Origin: Phytophthora colocasiae
Taxonomy: Eukaryota > Oomycota > Peronosporomycetes > Peronosporales > Peronosporaceae
DNA: 64,000 nt
Reading direction: 5' to 3'
NCBI GenBank assembly: GCA_018806915.1
Contig: JAGKQI010000090.1
Span: 1,426,001-1,490,000 of the forward strand
Positions 54,101 through 63,996 of this stretch are shown in pieces. The notes under the pieces were generated by a model. That model saw nothing but the letters and a program-made list of their open reading frames with translations, was not told the DNA's origin and made no database searches. Made by a program: the position numbers and the translations under genes. The stretch's first letter is position 1. Every line of letters starts with the position of its first letter.

Positions 54101-56130
54101 CTCACGTAGTTCATATAGGACCGATGCATAGATCGCATAATCCTCGATGAACCGACTATAGTAATTCAAACTTCCAAGGAACGATTGCATGGATCGGAGT
54201 GATCCAGGGAATGGTAGATCCGTCAGAGACTTCAGGTCTTTCGGGTTTGCCTCCAATCCATCGATCGACACTTTGTGTCCGAGATATTCCACCTTATCCA
54301 TGCCCCAGAAGCTCTTTGCCACACTGATCGAGAGATTCCACTTATCACAGGCCTCCAATAGGTCTTCCACCCGATCGCACATTTGATCCCATGATCCAGC
54401 CGTGATCAAGATATCGTCGATGTATGATCTCCGTCCTAGAACCGACGGGCGACCAGGATCCTCCGGGATCCCTGATTCAAACACATCTGCAGAGTCTTCC
54501 GTGTTCCCTGACGGGGAGATCTTCAAGAACCCATATAGGGCGTTGTCCACAAGACGTTGATAGATCTGAGGGGCGTTCTTCAGCCCGAACGGCATGCGAT
54601 TCCACTCGAAAAGGCCGAACGGGGTGATGAAAGCTGAGATCGCGCGAGCTCGATCGGTCATTGATACGACCCAGAATCCACTCGCCATATCTAATGAACA
54701 ATACCACAGAACCTTGTCAAGATCTTCTAACAGGTCATTGATCAGAGGCATTGGGTAGATCATCAGCCTTGTGAGACCGTTCACCAGCCGATAATCGATA
54801 CATAGTCGGATGTCTACGCCGTTCTTCTTGATGATCACCACGATCGGAGACGCCCATGGCGATGTCGATGGCCGAATGATCTTGGCAGCTAGGAGTCCTT
54901 TGATAAGATCCGATACTTTCTCGCGGAACTGTGGCGCCACCTTTCGGACTCGTTGTGCAATCGGCTTTGCATCACCCACGTCGATATCGCATATAACACC
55001 CTTGGCCGCTGGAGGAAGTGCGTTTCCCTTTCCGATCAGGAGATGTCGCTTCTTCCAAATAATCTGTCGAAGTTTCTCGATCTCCTCCGGGGTAGCCGAT
55101 CCCGGATTTCCTACTTGCAGATCTTCGATCCTGACTTCTTCAGTGGTGGAGATCTGGATCTCTGGTACTACTGCGAGATTATCGGCTAGATCTTCGGCCG
55201 AAAAGTCGCCACTTTCGTGTAAGTGGGTCTGATCGGCGTTTTCGATCCCTTCGGGAGATGTCGGATCGGGTTCGTTCGTTGATGGATCAGGGAGTCTATC
55301 GTCCTTGGCCGTCAGGATCGGGGTGTCCTCAACCGTGGGGCCGGCGTCAGCGTCGGATACATGTTGGATCTCGATTTTAAAATCTGGTTTTTCTGTTTTT
55401 ACCTCGATCTCTTCTTCGCATGTCCGATCTGTCCGATCTGGGGCCTGATCTGGCAAGCTCTCATTCGTCTCAGTCTCACCGCCCCCAGCTTCGCCACTCG
55501 GAGTCTTGTCGGAACTGATCGTAACCGGTGGGGTATCCATGGGATCCGGTTGGGGATCGATGAATGCGACCTTGACTTCGGCCGTATCGGTTGGTGATCG
55601 AGGTTCCAATGTCGATATTGGCGCAGGATCAGGATCGGTCTTGGTTGCCCCACCTCGGCGGAGTATGGATCGCGGCGTAACGTAGGTCGGCCGTTCGACT
55701 GACGGTAAGGGGATCTCTACGGATTCCTGAGGTTCTGGCTTTGCGTCCACAGTCGCTTCTAGAGCTAGGTTCTGCCACTCCATGTAGCGCCGGGATCCGA
55801 CCGACACAAACCCGGGGAATCGAGGCACTTTTTCTTGATCAAGTACCATTCCGACATGTAATCTGTGATCCAATCGTAAAATCTTCTCGCTCAAATTCGT
55901 GATCACTAGGTACCGAGCTCGGCCAGGTCCATTTACCACGGTAGGCACCCATTGGTCGCCTCTGGTCACCCACAATTTCTCCGTCGCCGATAATTTCACT
56001 CTCGATGCGGTCTCTTCAGATCCCCAACTGGGATATGTAGATCTTCCTCCAACTTTACTGATCTTACCTTCTCCCCGTATAACCTCTAGCGACCACTAAG
56101 TGGGATCCCCACTTCATTAGGTAAGCACAT
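51132..56130 (-). pseudogene. pol: Gy-B3 pol, nearly intact, few frame breaks
   Basis: The homologous ATG is at 56130-56128. A missing base near 56024 breaks the frame early; from 55999 to 51911 a 1362-codon ORF is open and holds the linker, RT (YIDDILITAG), RNase H, second RNase H (SFDGSARVKRGG; NEAEYRG; CGDSNLV; RDWNGSADSLA) and most of integrase (MDHIPSLPRS; RHDREPGFMSD). A 10-bp deletion near 52010, just before the third catalytic residue (TAERM), shifts the frame; the remainder with chromodomain is open at 51995-51132. It is the best preserved single-piece Gy-B pol in the window. Confidence 0.9.
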
Positions 56131-56723
56131 CGATCCCTTCGCAAGATCCATCCGGACCCCAGCCGGGATCATGAAATCCATACCCAGAATAGCATCTTGC
56201 CCGGATAGATCCCGATCCAAATATCGAAAAAGTAGACCAAGTATCCCGCAAGCGTGATCTTGACCCTCGTCCTTCCCTCAGTGGTGTACACATTGTCCCC
56301 GATCCCAACACACTCCTGCATCTGACTAGTGTCAAAGTGGCACCCAACCTTACGAGCAAAGGCGGTATCCAAGATGGATACCTCGGCGCCAGTGTCCAGG
56401 AGCAAGATCGCTCTTTCATGATTGATCTTGCCTGAGATCTTGGCTTGGCGGAACCATTTTCCTGGTGCGTGGTATTTCCAATACCCCCTGGATTCTCCTT
56501 CCTTGAGATCCAAAGCCACTTCCGCACCAGATCGCGAGAACTCATCGACACGGGGAAGACTCGCGATCTTAGCAGTATACGAATGCAACTTACATGTATT
56601 ACCGCGCAGATCCGAATTCTCCCTATCTTGATCTCTCGATTTCTTGTTCACATATGCATAGATGCAGTACTCAGAACGCTCGGCTCGTACCGGTTTCCAA
56701 ACCGGCGAGCGTCCTAGTTTATC
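56117..56723 (-). pseudogene. Gy-B3 protease, frameshifted
   Basis: Active site LLLDTGAEVSILD is present in 56813-56169, but a one-base loss near 56210 and an 8-base insertion near 56145 put the second motif and the end (GIDVLT) in other frames. Otherwise like 18765-19454. Confidence 0.83.
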
Positions 56724-58921
56724 ATCTTTTCCACCTTCTCGGGGAACAATCCGGCATGTCGGGTCGGGTCGTACCACTTGCGGATATGGTTGTAGAATTC
56801 TTCCATAGGGCATTCTCCAGCTTCATGGATCTCCCCACAACCACGGCAGGTATACAGACAGCGATCCGTTGGGTGACCCCTCTTCCCGCACTTATCACAG
56901 GTTAGACGTCTCCAGCAGTCTAGATCCGTGTGCTTCCGCGATCCACAGTGCGAACAGCGACCTCGATCGTGATCTGATGTACCCCTGCGATCCGCGATCC
57001 GGCCTCGATCTTGCGCGTTCACCTGCGATCGCGACTGATCCTGTTGGTGGGGAACGCCCCCAGTACCGATCTGCTTGTCTTCCGACGCGGCAAGATATAT
57101 TCTCCGGAGATCGCCTTCAGAATCGGATCCGTCCGATCCGGATATTTCCTCTGATTCCGAGCTCGGATCTTGGGTTTGGATCGCCCGTATCACCGCTCGG
57201 GTGGGTGCTGCCGGGGCACTGGCCGGTGCCTTTTGTCTGTACTTCGATCCGAACGCAGATTTACGCTGTCTGCTTTTCGCCCGTTCTCGGGCACGAAGTA
57301 CCTCCTCAAGTTCCTCGACGTCACTCAGTCGGAGTAGGGTCAGCCGATCAGCTAACTCCGGATCCCCCAATGTCTCGATGTAGTGGTCTACATGTTCCCG
57401 GCGGGCCTGATGGCTCCCATCCTTGATCTTCAGTCTAGCACGTAAAGCCGCCACGTTGAGCCGGTAGAGATAATCGAGAGGAGTCTCTTCCGATCGCTTG
57501 CGAGCGTGATAGTATTGCCACGCGACCGACATACCCAACCCACAATATTGGGTCTGGAAACTGTCCAACAGATCTGCCCACTTGGTTTTCGTCGTTCGAC
57601 TGAGCTGCCTGTACCAGTTCTTTGCCGGTCCCACCATCAGATCTGCAAACGTGAGGCATTTCTCTTCTTCCGTAGCCTGATCGCGCTGGAACGCTGACTT
57701 GACCTTACCGATCCAGGCCCGAGCGCGATCTTCGTCCAGATCTTTACCCGCAAAATCTTTCAGATCCGAGATCGCTGAGATCCGGACCCGCTGGATCATC
57801 GACGATCCTCCTTGCCCGATCGCCGCGGATGCGATCGTTGCTCGGCTCGATATCTGTCCACCGGAACTTGGTATGCCCAGATCGTCCGGATCGTATTCCC
57901 ACGCATCCGGATCCGAGGCCGTAACGGACTCCATTTCAACATCCAACTCCCCTTTGATCGGCGATCGCGGTGTCGCGAGATTCCGTTCTTTTAAGAAACG
58001 ATCCATCGCCATCTGAAAGTAGTCGTCCAACTTGTTGCTCGATCCAGTGGAATTAGTCGTCGGCGCGGTCTGGTCTGTCCGGATCCGGCGATTTTCTTGC
58101 TGACCAGGTGTCTTAGCCTCCAGTTTCGTGCCCACCGATCGTGTATCTTGTTTCTTCATACGCGATTTCAGGAACTTGGCACCGGAGGGGCCCAACGACA
58201 TGCGTTGCAGCCTTCTCGGGCTGTCAGAATCTGGTTCTGAGGTTGCTGACGCGTAGCATGACGATCCAGTCTGATAGCCTGGATCGGGCGTCAGTGAGCG
58301 TTCGCCGACCAAGACTTTGAGAGAGCTGAATAGATCATGGGTCGCAGATTGAATCGCTTCCAGTTCCAGGCCAAATAGAGAGTTTGGGTCGAATTCTCCA
58401 GCCACTAAACCAGCCTCTTGGAGGAGATCAAGTAGAATCTTCACCGCGTTCAGGCGGTCCGAGCTAGTCCGGGGCTTCGACACCGGGCCGGTGAGGTTAC
58501 CGATCTGGCGGACTTGTATGATCGTAAGAACGGGGTCGTTAAGCAAGGTCTCACTTAGCATCTTCCTGTAATAGGCCTGCTCGATCGCGTCCTTGGTGAT
58601 CATCGATCCTGGGCTGATCATATCTTCTGGCTCTGAGTCTGGAGCTTTCAATTTCGTCCGGGTGCTCTTGATCTTCTTTTTCTTGGTCGATCTTGAGGCA
58701 ACAGTGGACTTGGTGAGCAGATTAGGTTTCAACTTTGCTGATTCCTTATCGCTCGTGTGCGGATCTCGATTCTCATCGAGATCCGCGGTGGCCCTCGAAG
58801 GGGCCTTGGGAGGAATTCGAGGTTTTTCTTCAAGATCTGGATTGCGATCCAGGTCTGCCTCGTGCCTGTCAGTAGAGATCCTCCCAAAACTCTGCTGGTC
58901 GGTGGATCTTTCTGTTTTCAT
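56714..58921 (-). CDS. gag: Gy-B3 Gag, intact
   Basis: The first in-frame ATG is at 58921 (MKTERSTDQQSFGRIST); a GTG codon lies 33 nt upstream. 735 residues. N-terminal half charged and probably disordered (Ser/Asp/Arg rich, KKKKIKSTRTKLK basic patch); capsid region about 395-560 (ARAWIGKVKSAFQRDQATEE; MVGPAKNWYRQLS; RLNVAALRARLKIKDG); Arg-rich linker; then CSHCGSRKHTDLDC, CDKCGKRGHPTDRC and CRGCGEIHEAGEC cysteine clusters (about 650-700) for nucleic-acid binding. Unusually long for a Ty3/Gypsy Gag (commonly 250-450). It ends ATAAAC-TAG, where B1 and B2 have TTAAAC-TAG. The best reference for this family. Confidence 0.92.
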   Translation of the reverse strand: MKTERSTDQQSFGRISTDRHEADLDRNPDLEEKPRIPPKAPSRATADLDENRDPHTSDKESAKLKPNLLTKSTVASRSTKKKKIKSTRTKLKAPDSEPEDMISPGSMITKDAIEQAYYRKMLSETLLNDPVLTIIQVRQIGNLTGPVSKPRTSSDRLNAVKILLDLLQEAGLVAGEFDPNSLFGLELEAIQSATHDLFSSLKVLVGERSLTPDPGYQTGSSCYASATSEPDSDSPRRLQRMSLGPSGAKFLKSRMKKQDTRSVGTKLEAKTPGQQENRRIRTDQTAPTTNSTGSSNKLDDYFQMAMDRFLKERNLATPRSPIKGELDVEMESVTASDPDAWEYDPDDLGIPSSGGQISSRATIASAAIGQGGSSMIQRVRISAISDLKDFAGKDLDEDRARAWIGKVKSAFQRDQATEEEKCLTFADLMVGPAKNWYRQLSRTTKTKWADLLDSFQTQYCGLGMSVAWQYYHARKRSEETPLDYLYRLNVAALRARLKIKDGSHQARREHVDHYIETLGDPELADRLTLLRLSDVEELEEVLRARERAKSRQRKSAFGSKYRQKAPASAPAAPTRAVIRAIQTQDPSSESEEISGSDGSDSEGDLRRIYLAASEDKQIGTGGVPHQQDQSRSQVNAQDRGRIADRRGTSDHDRGRCSHCGSRKHTDLDCWRRLTCDKCGKRGHPTDRCLYTCRGCGEIHEAGECPMEEFYNHIRKWYDPTRHAGLFPEKVEKMIN

Positions 58922-59027
58922 CGGTGCCTCCGTCGATCCAACCTTCGTAGGCACTTCTTCCCCTTATTCTTCTTTTATCTTGACATCTTCTTGGGACTCA
59001 CGGTGATATCCGAAGTCACCAGAAGAT

Positions 59028-59043
59028 CCGGGCACGCGCACCA
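59028..59043 (-). other. Primer-binding site (Gy-B3)
   Basis: Complement of TGGTGCGCGTGCCCGG, one base from the 5' LTR. Confidence 0.75.
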
Positions 59044-59044
59044 T

Positions 59045-60526
59045 TGTGGTGGAGCGGATCTGGCCAAAATCTGGTTGAGGCCGATCGCGATCGCCACTTG
59101 CGCCCAGACACCGACTAACGGAGGGGGTCCCCCGATGATCCGTGATCTTGCTGCGTGTAGTGTTCACCTTGTGTACCCGTCGGTAGGCGGGTTACGCTCT
59201 TCCAGGTGACTTCTGAAGATGTCTTGGGACGAGAAGAATGTCTTGGGTGACGCAGGGGTGGTGAGATAGCGTGGGAATACTTCACTCTACCTCGGAGAGG
59301 TTGATCCGGGTCACAGGCGAGTTCTCGAGCCTTGATCCGGTCGCCTGATCTTCGATCCAGGTCTTCCAAAGGTCCAATGTTGGGGATCTGATCCCTTCCT
59401 TTACGATGCTTGCCGCTTCCTATAGCGGGTGTCTTGATGGGTTGAGAGTCGACGAGATCGTCAGGCCAAGCAGCCAATTCCTTCCGATCCGTAGTTCGCA
59501 CGTAAAGGATAGATCACTAGATAGGGTAAAACTGGCCAATGTATTATCCAGAATTAACCTCTATGCTAGATCTCTTCTCCTTACCTTCTTGATGCCGGGG
59601 GGGGAGGGGGGGGCAATGTAATTCCCAGTTCCGGTCTTGAACAAAGGCACTTGTGATGTCCAGAGCAAATTCGATTCTGTTTATGGTTATTCCTATGTCT
59701 ACTAGTCCCATCCTCATCTGCTATCCTACGATCACCTGACATCCGGCTACACAGCTGCTCCTCCGATCTTCGATCTCGATCTCACCTAACCCTTGATCGC
59801 GATCTCGATCACCGATCTCGGTCATCGATCTCGATCATCGATCTCGATCTCGATTAGCCGTCTTGATCAGCTGCTCTGAACAGTAGTCTTGACCGTAGCC
59901 TTGATCGGCCAGCTTGAACAATGATCCTGATCGGCAATCTTCTCACTTGATCTCGTGTCTCCGCGTCACCGATATTTAAGATTGCGATCTCCCTATACTT
60001 GAGCATCGCTCCCCCCGTGCGACTGATGCTGCCACCATTGTTCGAACCAGAAATCACCTCTTGGGATGGCCTCTGCATGACTGCTTCCTTGGGTACTCTT
60101 CGAGTCTCCTTCGGCTTAACACGGTGTGTAGCGTCGCTGATCCCGTGCAATGCACCCTGATCGTTGGATATCGACCCCTTTCTGCGGCGGCATCTCGCGA
60201 TCAGGTCGTCGTCGGTCCACGGCAGATCGGGCCTGTCCTGATCTGCCGCTGCTTTGGTCTCCTTCTCCCCGGTGCTGAGCCACTACGTGAGACTTTACGG
60301 CGGGGCTCTCTGATCGCTTAGTCTCACCCGATCAAGGCGTCATCCATCATTCACTTGCGGAGAGATCAAGGCGATTACCGATCCGGGTCCATTCGTCAGC
60401 CGTCATTCGCGCAATCTGGGGTCATCAGCCGGTATCTTGCTACGCCAGAGGCCCCTGTCGCTTGATCCGACTCTCTCCGGGCCTGACGTTGCCTTTTCCC
60501 GGATTTCTTATTCGCGCTTTACCACA
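59045..60526 (-). repeat. Gy-B3 5' LTR
   Basis: 1482 bp, TGTGGT...ACCACA. It differs from 46625-48096 mainly by an expanded G-run at 59598-59612 and about six single bases. Confidence 0.92.
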
Positions 60527-60887
60527 CAGACCTCAGCACGGAGGACACGAACCTCCTGCTTCAGAGCCGCTATTTCAGCGCTCTGTGTCTGCTCCAGCGC
60601 AGCAACTCGATCGTGCAGGGCACGATCGTCATGGTCATAGCGGTGACCATACGGAGGGAGTGTTCCCGCCCCCTCCGCCGCCGTTGCGCGACGCGCGTGG
60701 AGCGATCCGCTGGATTGTTGAGCGGATCGTGGCTCATAAGAGAACGAACTCTCAAGAGGTTCGTTTTCGTATTCGTTGGAGAGGATTTCCTCCCCATCGA
60801 GATACGTGGGAGCCGTGGAACGTCCTGATGGAGGACGTTCCGGAAATGGTGATGGCGTACGAAGCCCACCATAACTTGCAGGGGTAA
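60527..60887 (+). pseudogene. Gy-A Pol C-terminus with chromodomain
   Basis: Continues Gy-A pol after B3. A Pro-rich linker leads to a chromodomain: IRWIVERIVAHKRTNSQEVR; FRIRWRGFPPHRDTWEPWNV; MEDVPEMVMAYEAHH, stop at 60885-60887. It is fully overlapped by the antisense gene on the other strand. Frame relative to 46624 was not firmly established. Confidence 0.8.
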
Positions 60888-61927
60888 GCCCTGCACGAGG
60901 AGTGCTGCGGTCAGTCACAGCACTCGGAGCTTCGCGTGGCACAATACGACCACGGAGCTCCTTGATGTGATCGGGTACACGACCCCAGGAGATCACTTTC
61001 GGTGAGACGTGTTGCCAAGGGTTGGCAACACGGACAGGGTGTGCCAAAGGGAACGGCACATGGGATCCCCGCTTCCATGGACCGATCATTGAGGCGTTCA
61101 CACTTACCACGTGTAGTGTAAGTGTAGTAGCGATCGCGAGCCGCAGCAACGCGATCGCGATATGCCTTCGGGTCTTTGTTGAAGTTATCAACAAAGGCGT
61201 TCCATGACTGACAAAGTGCCTGCCACTCTGGCACTTTGCTCTTGCGCGAAGTCTTCTTCGCTGCATAGTATCGGAGCTCGTGGAAGAGCCCGATATAGTA
61301 GTCGCGTCTTTGAGTCTCGGACTCAAAGACAACCTTAGCGGCGACGTCGTCGTCGTTGATACTGTTGCATGAGTACAACAGTATCGGGTTCGGTGGTGAA
61401 CTAGCACCGAACCGGTCATGGATCTCCGCCTCAGTAGGCATCCATGGCGTGCGCACTGGCGGATCAGTGCGCGGTGCAGTGAGCGCCCTCGACATGGGGG
61501 ACGCTTCATCATCACTGCGCGGACGCTTCGAGCTTGAAGCGTCCGAGGCCTCAACACGAGGTCGTCGAGATCCCACGGGTGAGTCTGACGTGTCTTCGGA
61601 CGAAGACACGGGAGCGGGAGCCTTGACATCAACCTCCCCCTCCTCGACATCCTCGTCGTAGTCGAGGATGTCTTCGTAGTCCTCTCCAAAGAGTTCTTTG
61701 AAAGGGACAGCAGGATTCTTAATCTCTGCTAGAGAAGAAGACTTCTTCTTCTCATGCTTCTCCTTATGGAGAGCATGGTACTTGGTGACAGAGAGCTTCT
61801 CTGTCGGGCCGCTGGAAGCAGCAGTGCTAGTGGGCACTGCTGAGGTCGTTGTTCCTGCTGCAGAAGCAGCAGGAGAGGCTTGCGCGTCCGCAGAAGCGGA
61901 CGGAGACGTGGGCGTTGGCGAGTCCAT
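60527..61927 (-). pseudogene. Gy-A antisense gene overlapping the chromodomain
   Basis: ATG 61927 (MDSPTPTSPSASADAQASP), about 100 nt from the 3' LTR. First frame (to about 61100): Ser/Ala N-terminus, basic HKEKHEKKKSS, acidic EDYEDILDYDEDVEEGEVDV, then SETQRRDYYIGLFHELRYYA, SWNAFVDNFNKDPKAYRD. A +1 step follows near 61070-61100 to VISWGRVPDHIKELRGRIVP, GEEILSNEYENEPLESSFSY and a coiled coil (HDRVAALEQTQSAEIAALKQ), cut by B3 at 60527 and continuing at 46624. A GTAAGT (near 61103) and an AG about 110 nt on would join these frames, so an intron is possible. No known domain. Confidence 0.65.
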
Positions 61928-62016
61928 TGCGAAATGAACTCGGATTTCTCTCGGGAACTTGACGGTCTTGTCAAGTTCTGTTGATTGACGTATCGAGACC
62001 GATGCGTCGAATCTTA

Positions 62017-62028
62017 ACGGGGGGATGG
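62017..62028 (+). other. Polypurine tract (Gy-A)
   Basis: ACGGGGGGATGG directly before TGTAAC of the 3' LTR. The array units lack this tract. Confidence 0.72.
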
Positions 62029-62309
62029 TGTAACGGGGTTACACGTACAAGTGGTTGTACCACTTGTAACTCTAACAGTTAGGATAACTGTTAGAGGTTG
62101 GAAATGGGCCTCAGACCTTGGTGTGCTGTACACACCAAAGGATACATGGGCGAACCACATTATTGGGTGGTTCGTGTGCATTTGTGCATATTATTGGTAG
62201 AAAGTAATGGATTTCTACCAATCATTGAGCAGAGTTTCTGCCAACCACACGTTGGCAGACCCTTTAGAAATAGATAATAAACAGTTTTAGGAGGTCCATA
62301 ATTGGCTTA
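62029..62309 (+). repeat. Gy-A 3' LTR, first part
   Basis: Matches 4757-5040 with few changes (for example tattgagtgg to tattgggtgg, a loop position). It is cut at TA (62308-62309) by the DNA transposon; the LTR resumes at 63999. Confidence 0.92.
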
Positions 62310-62333
62310 CAGACAACGACGGATATATCCGAC
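62310..62333 (+). repeat. Left terminal inverted repeat of the pogo-like transposon
   Basis: Starts CAGACAACGACGGATATATC; paired with 63973-63996. Confidence 0.92.
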
Positions 62334-62479
62334 GTCACTGAATGCCATCCGCCATACAATTAGGAGGTTCGATATGTCCGACAGATAAATCCGACACAAC
62401 CAATGATTGGACAAATATATGCTGTTTTGTGCATAATTGCAACAGCAAATCCTGTGATAAACCATAAAAAGGTGTGTAT

Positions 62480-63817
62480 TTAAACTGATATTTCTGGATG
62501 CTTAGGAATAGCTTTCCGGAAGCTACGAATTATAGTCTCCTTTTTAAGTGCATCCCAAGCAGCAATTGTAGCGTTAATTGCGCGGATACGTTTTTCCTTA
62601 GCGGATCCGCCGGCACGACACTACCACTGCTTCTGATCTTGGCCTTTAGTGGGCCCATTACTCCCACATCTAGCGGCTGGCAAATAGCAGTGCTATTTGG
62701 GGGCAACCACTGTAGCATTTGCCTCTTCGACAATTTCCCGCTGTCCTTCTTCTGAGACGTGACACTCAAAGTTGTCAAGAAGAAGGACAGAAGGTCTGTC
62801 TATTTCAAATTTTAACAGTTTTTCAGCATAGAATTTCCATGTAGAAAGGCGTAGAAGTGCCCGTCTGGATATTCCTCCATCTCCTTGGACTGTAGTCGAC
62901 CACCGGGAACGCCTCGGATGATGAAGAGAATCGGCAATTTCATTCCTATAAAATTAAAAAAATTAGGAAAAAAATATGAAAAAAATACGAATAAAATGAA
63001 GCTCCTTACCATCGTCGCGTACGGTTAGTACAGCCGTCATGCGGCCAGCATGCTTGTTGACACCCAATATATGAGCCGAATCCTTTCGCCCTTTGCCAGC
63101 CCATGAACGCAGAGGTGGCATGTCAAATAAAATAGCGGTTTCATCAACGTTTAACACGCCTCCTCCCTCGTAGCAGCTATAATGCTTCCAAAACGCTATA
63201 GAAAACGCAGCACGAGTTTCCTCCAGGTCGTCCGTGGAACGTTTAGCAGCTTGGGTTTTTGAGAAGAGAATCCGTAGCTAGTATAAAAACACAATAAAAA
63301 CAATAAAGTTAACTTATTAACGACCAACATATAAATTTCGTAAAAGATAGTTACCGATTGGCAATGCGTTGCACCATGCGTTCCAATGCACCACTGCACT
63401 CAGATAACCTTGAAACATAAGAAGACATCCACTCCGGATGGATCGTCCACATGAACTTGATCATTCCTGCAGTAGATAACACCTAGAATTTCGAATATAA
63501 TCAATTTTTTTTAAACATATCGATAATATAAATACAAACGCGTTGTTTTACCGCTTCATCTCGTCGCACATCTTTCATGTAGGTAACAAGGTCAGAGACA
63601 CCAGGAAAAATTTCCTTGCGTCCCTGACCTTTCAGCGTCTTGGATGTCGAGTGTCCTTTGAAGCTCCAAATATCCTCGGCCTGGTTCCTCCAGTCGTAAG
63701 TCGTTTGCCGGCACGCGTAACACCTATTCGATCAGCCAAAGCTAGCGCTTCTCTCTTTTGCTTAATAGTAAAGCTTCTTTCGACGCGGCCCATGCAAATT
63801 TCGCAGTGAATTAGCAA
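62480..63817 (-). pseudogene. pogo-like transposase, four exons, frameshifted
   Basis: Readable from 63817 to TAA 62482-62480. Exon 1: RSFTIKQKREALALADRIG (psq-type HTH), then WRNQAEDIWSFKGHS. Introns by GT-AG: 63551-63477, 63354-63278, 63009-62946 (75, 77, 64 nt, A/T rich). Exon 2 MIKFMWTIHPEWMSSYVSRL; exon 3 NRYGFSSQKPK, LNVDETAILFDMPPLRSW (first Asp), LGVNKHAGRMTAVLTVRDDG; exon 4 LFIIRGVPGG, SVLLLDNFECH (second Asp), PPNSTAICQPLDVGVMGPLK (third Asp, DDD type), ending AIPKHPEISV. Frame breaks near 63715, 63250, 62830 and 62700 suggest a decayed copy. Confidence 0.85.
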
Positions 63818-63972
63818 AAGGGTAGTGACGTTTTAGCTCAAAGCCAATCGTTTTGCTGTCCTGTATTAATGGATAAAATATTTTTTTTCACCCTCATGAT
63901 TCGCTAAAATTCGTGCCATCTTTACTATGGCGGGAAGTTTGTACCACTGTCACCTGTCGGATATTTTAGTCT

Positions 63973-63996
63973 GTCGAATATATCCGTCGTTGTCTG
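63973..63996 (-). repeat. Right terminal inverted repeat of the pogo-like transposon
   Basis: Complement begins CAGACAACGACGGATATATT; one mismatch to the left repeat. TA and the Gy-A LTR bases TG follow. Confidence 0.92.

Larger units (their letters stand above)
46625..60526 (-). mobile_element. Gy-B3: GATC-rich Ty3/Gypsy, inverted, inside Gy-A
   Basis: 13.9 kb with the target duplication CAGA (46621-46624, 60527-60530). LTRs 46625-48096 and 59045-60526 differ by a G-run of about 10 bp and a handful of bases, so it is young. Gag is intact; protease and pol have a few frame breaks. Closely related to B2 in LTR, antisense gene and pol. Confidence 0.93.
62310..63996 (-). mobile_element. pogo/Tc1-mariner-type DNA transposon
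   Basis: 1687 bp with 24-bp terminal inverted repeats (62310-62333 and 63973-63996, one mismatch), flanked by duplicated TA (62308-62309, 63997-63998) as expected for Tc1/mariner. Subterminal copies of a tccgaca motif occur at both ends. It codes on the minus strand for a transposase with introns. A/T content in its introns and ends is clearly higher than in the retroelements around it. Confidence 0.92.

Noticed and set aside
60508..61689. A 393-codon minus-strand ORF in the Gy-A 3' region taken as one gene
   Set aside because: Its first half is the shadow of the 61927 frame (Arg/Ser/Thr-rich, no conserved pattern). Only the part after about 61070 continues the antisense protein, so I describe one gene changing frame.
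62498..62755. Plus-strand ORF in the pogo transposon
   Set aside because: It overlaps the C-terminal catalytic region of the minus-strand transposase, which has clear DDD motifs; the plus frame has no family signal.
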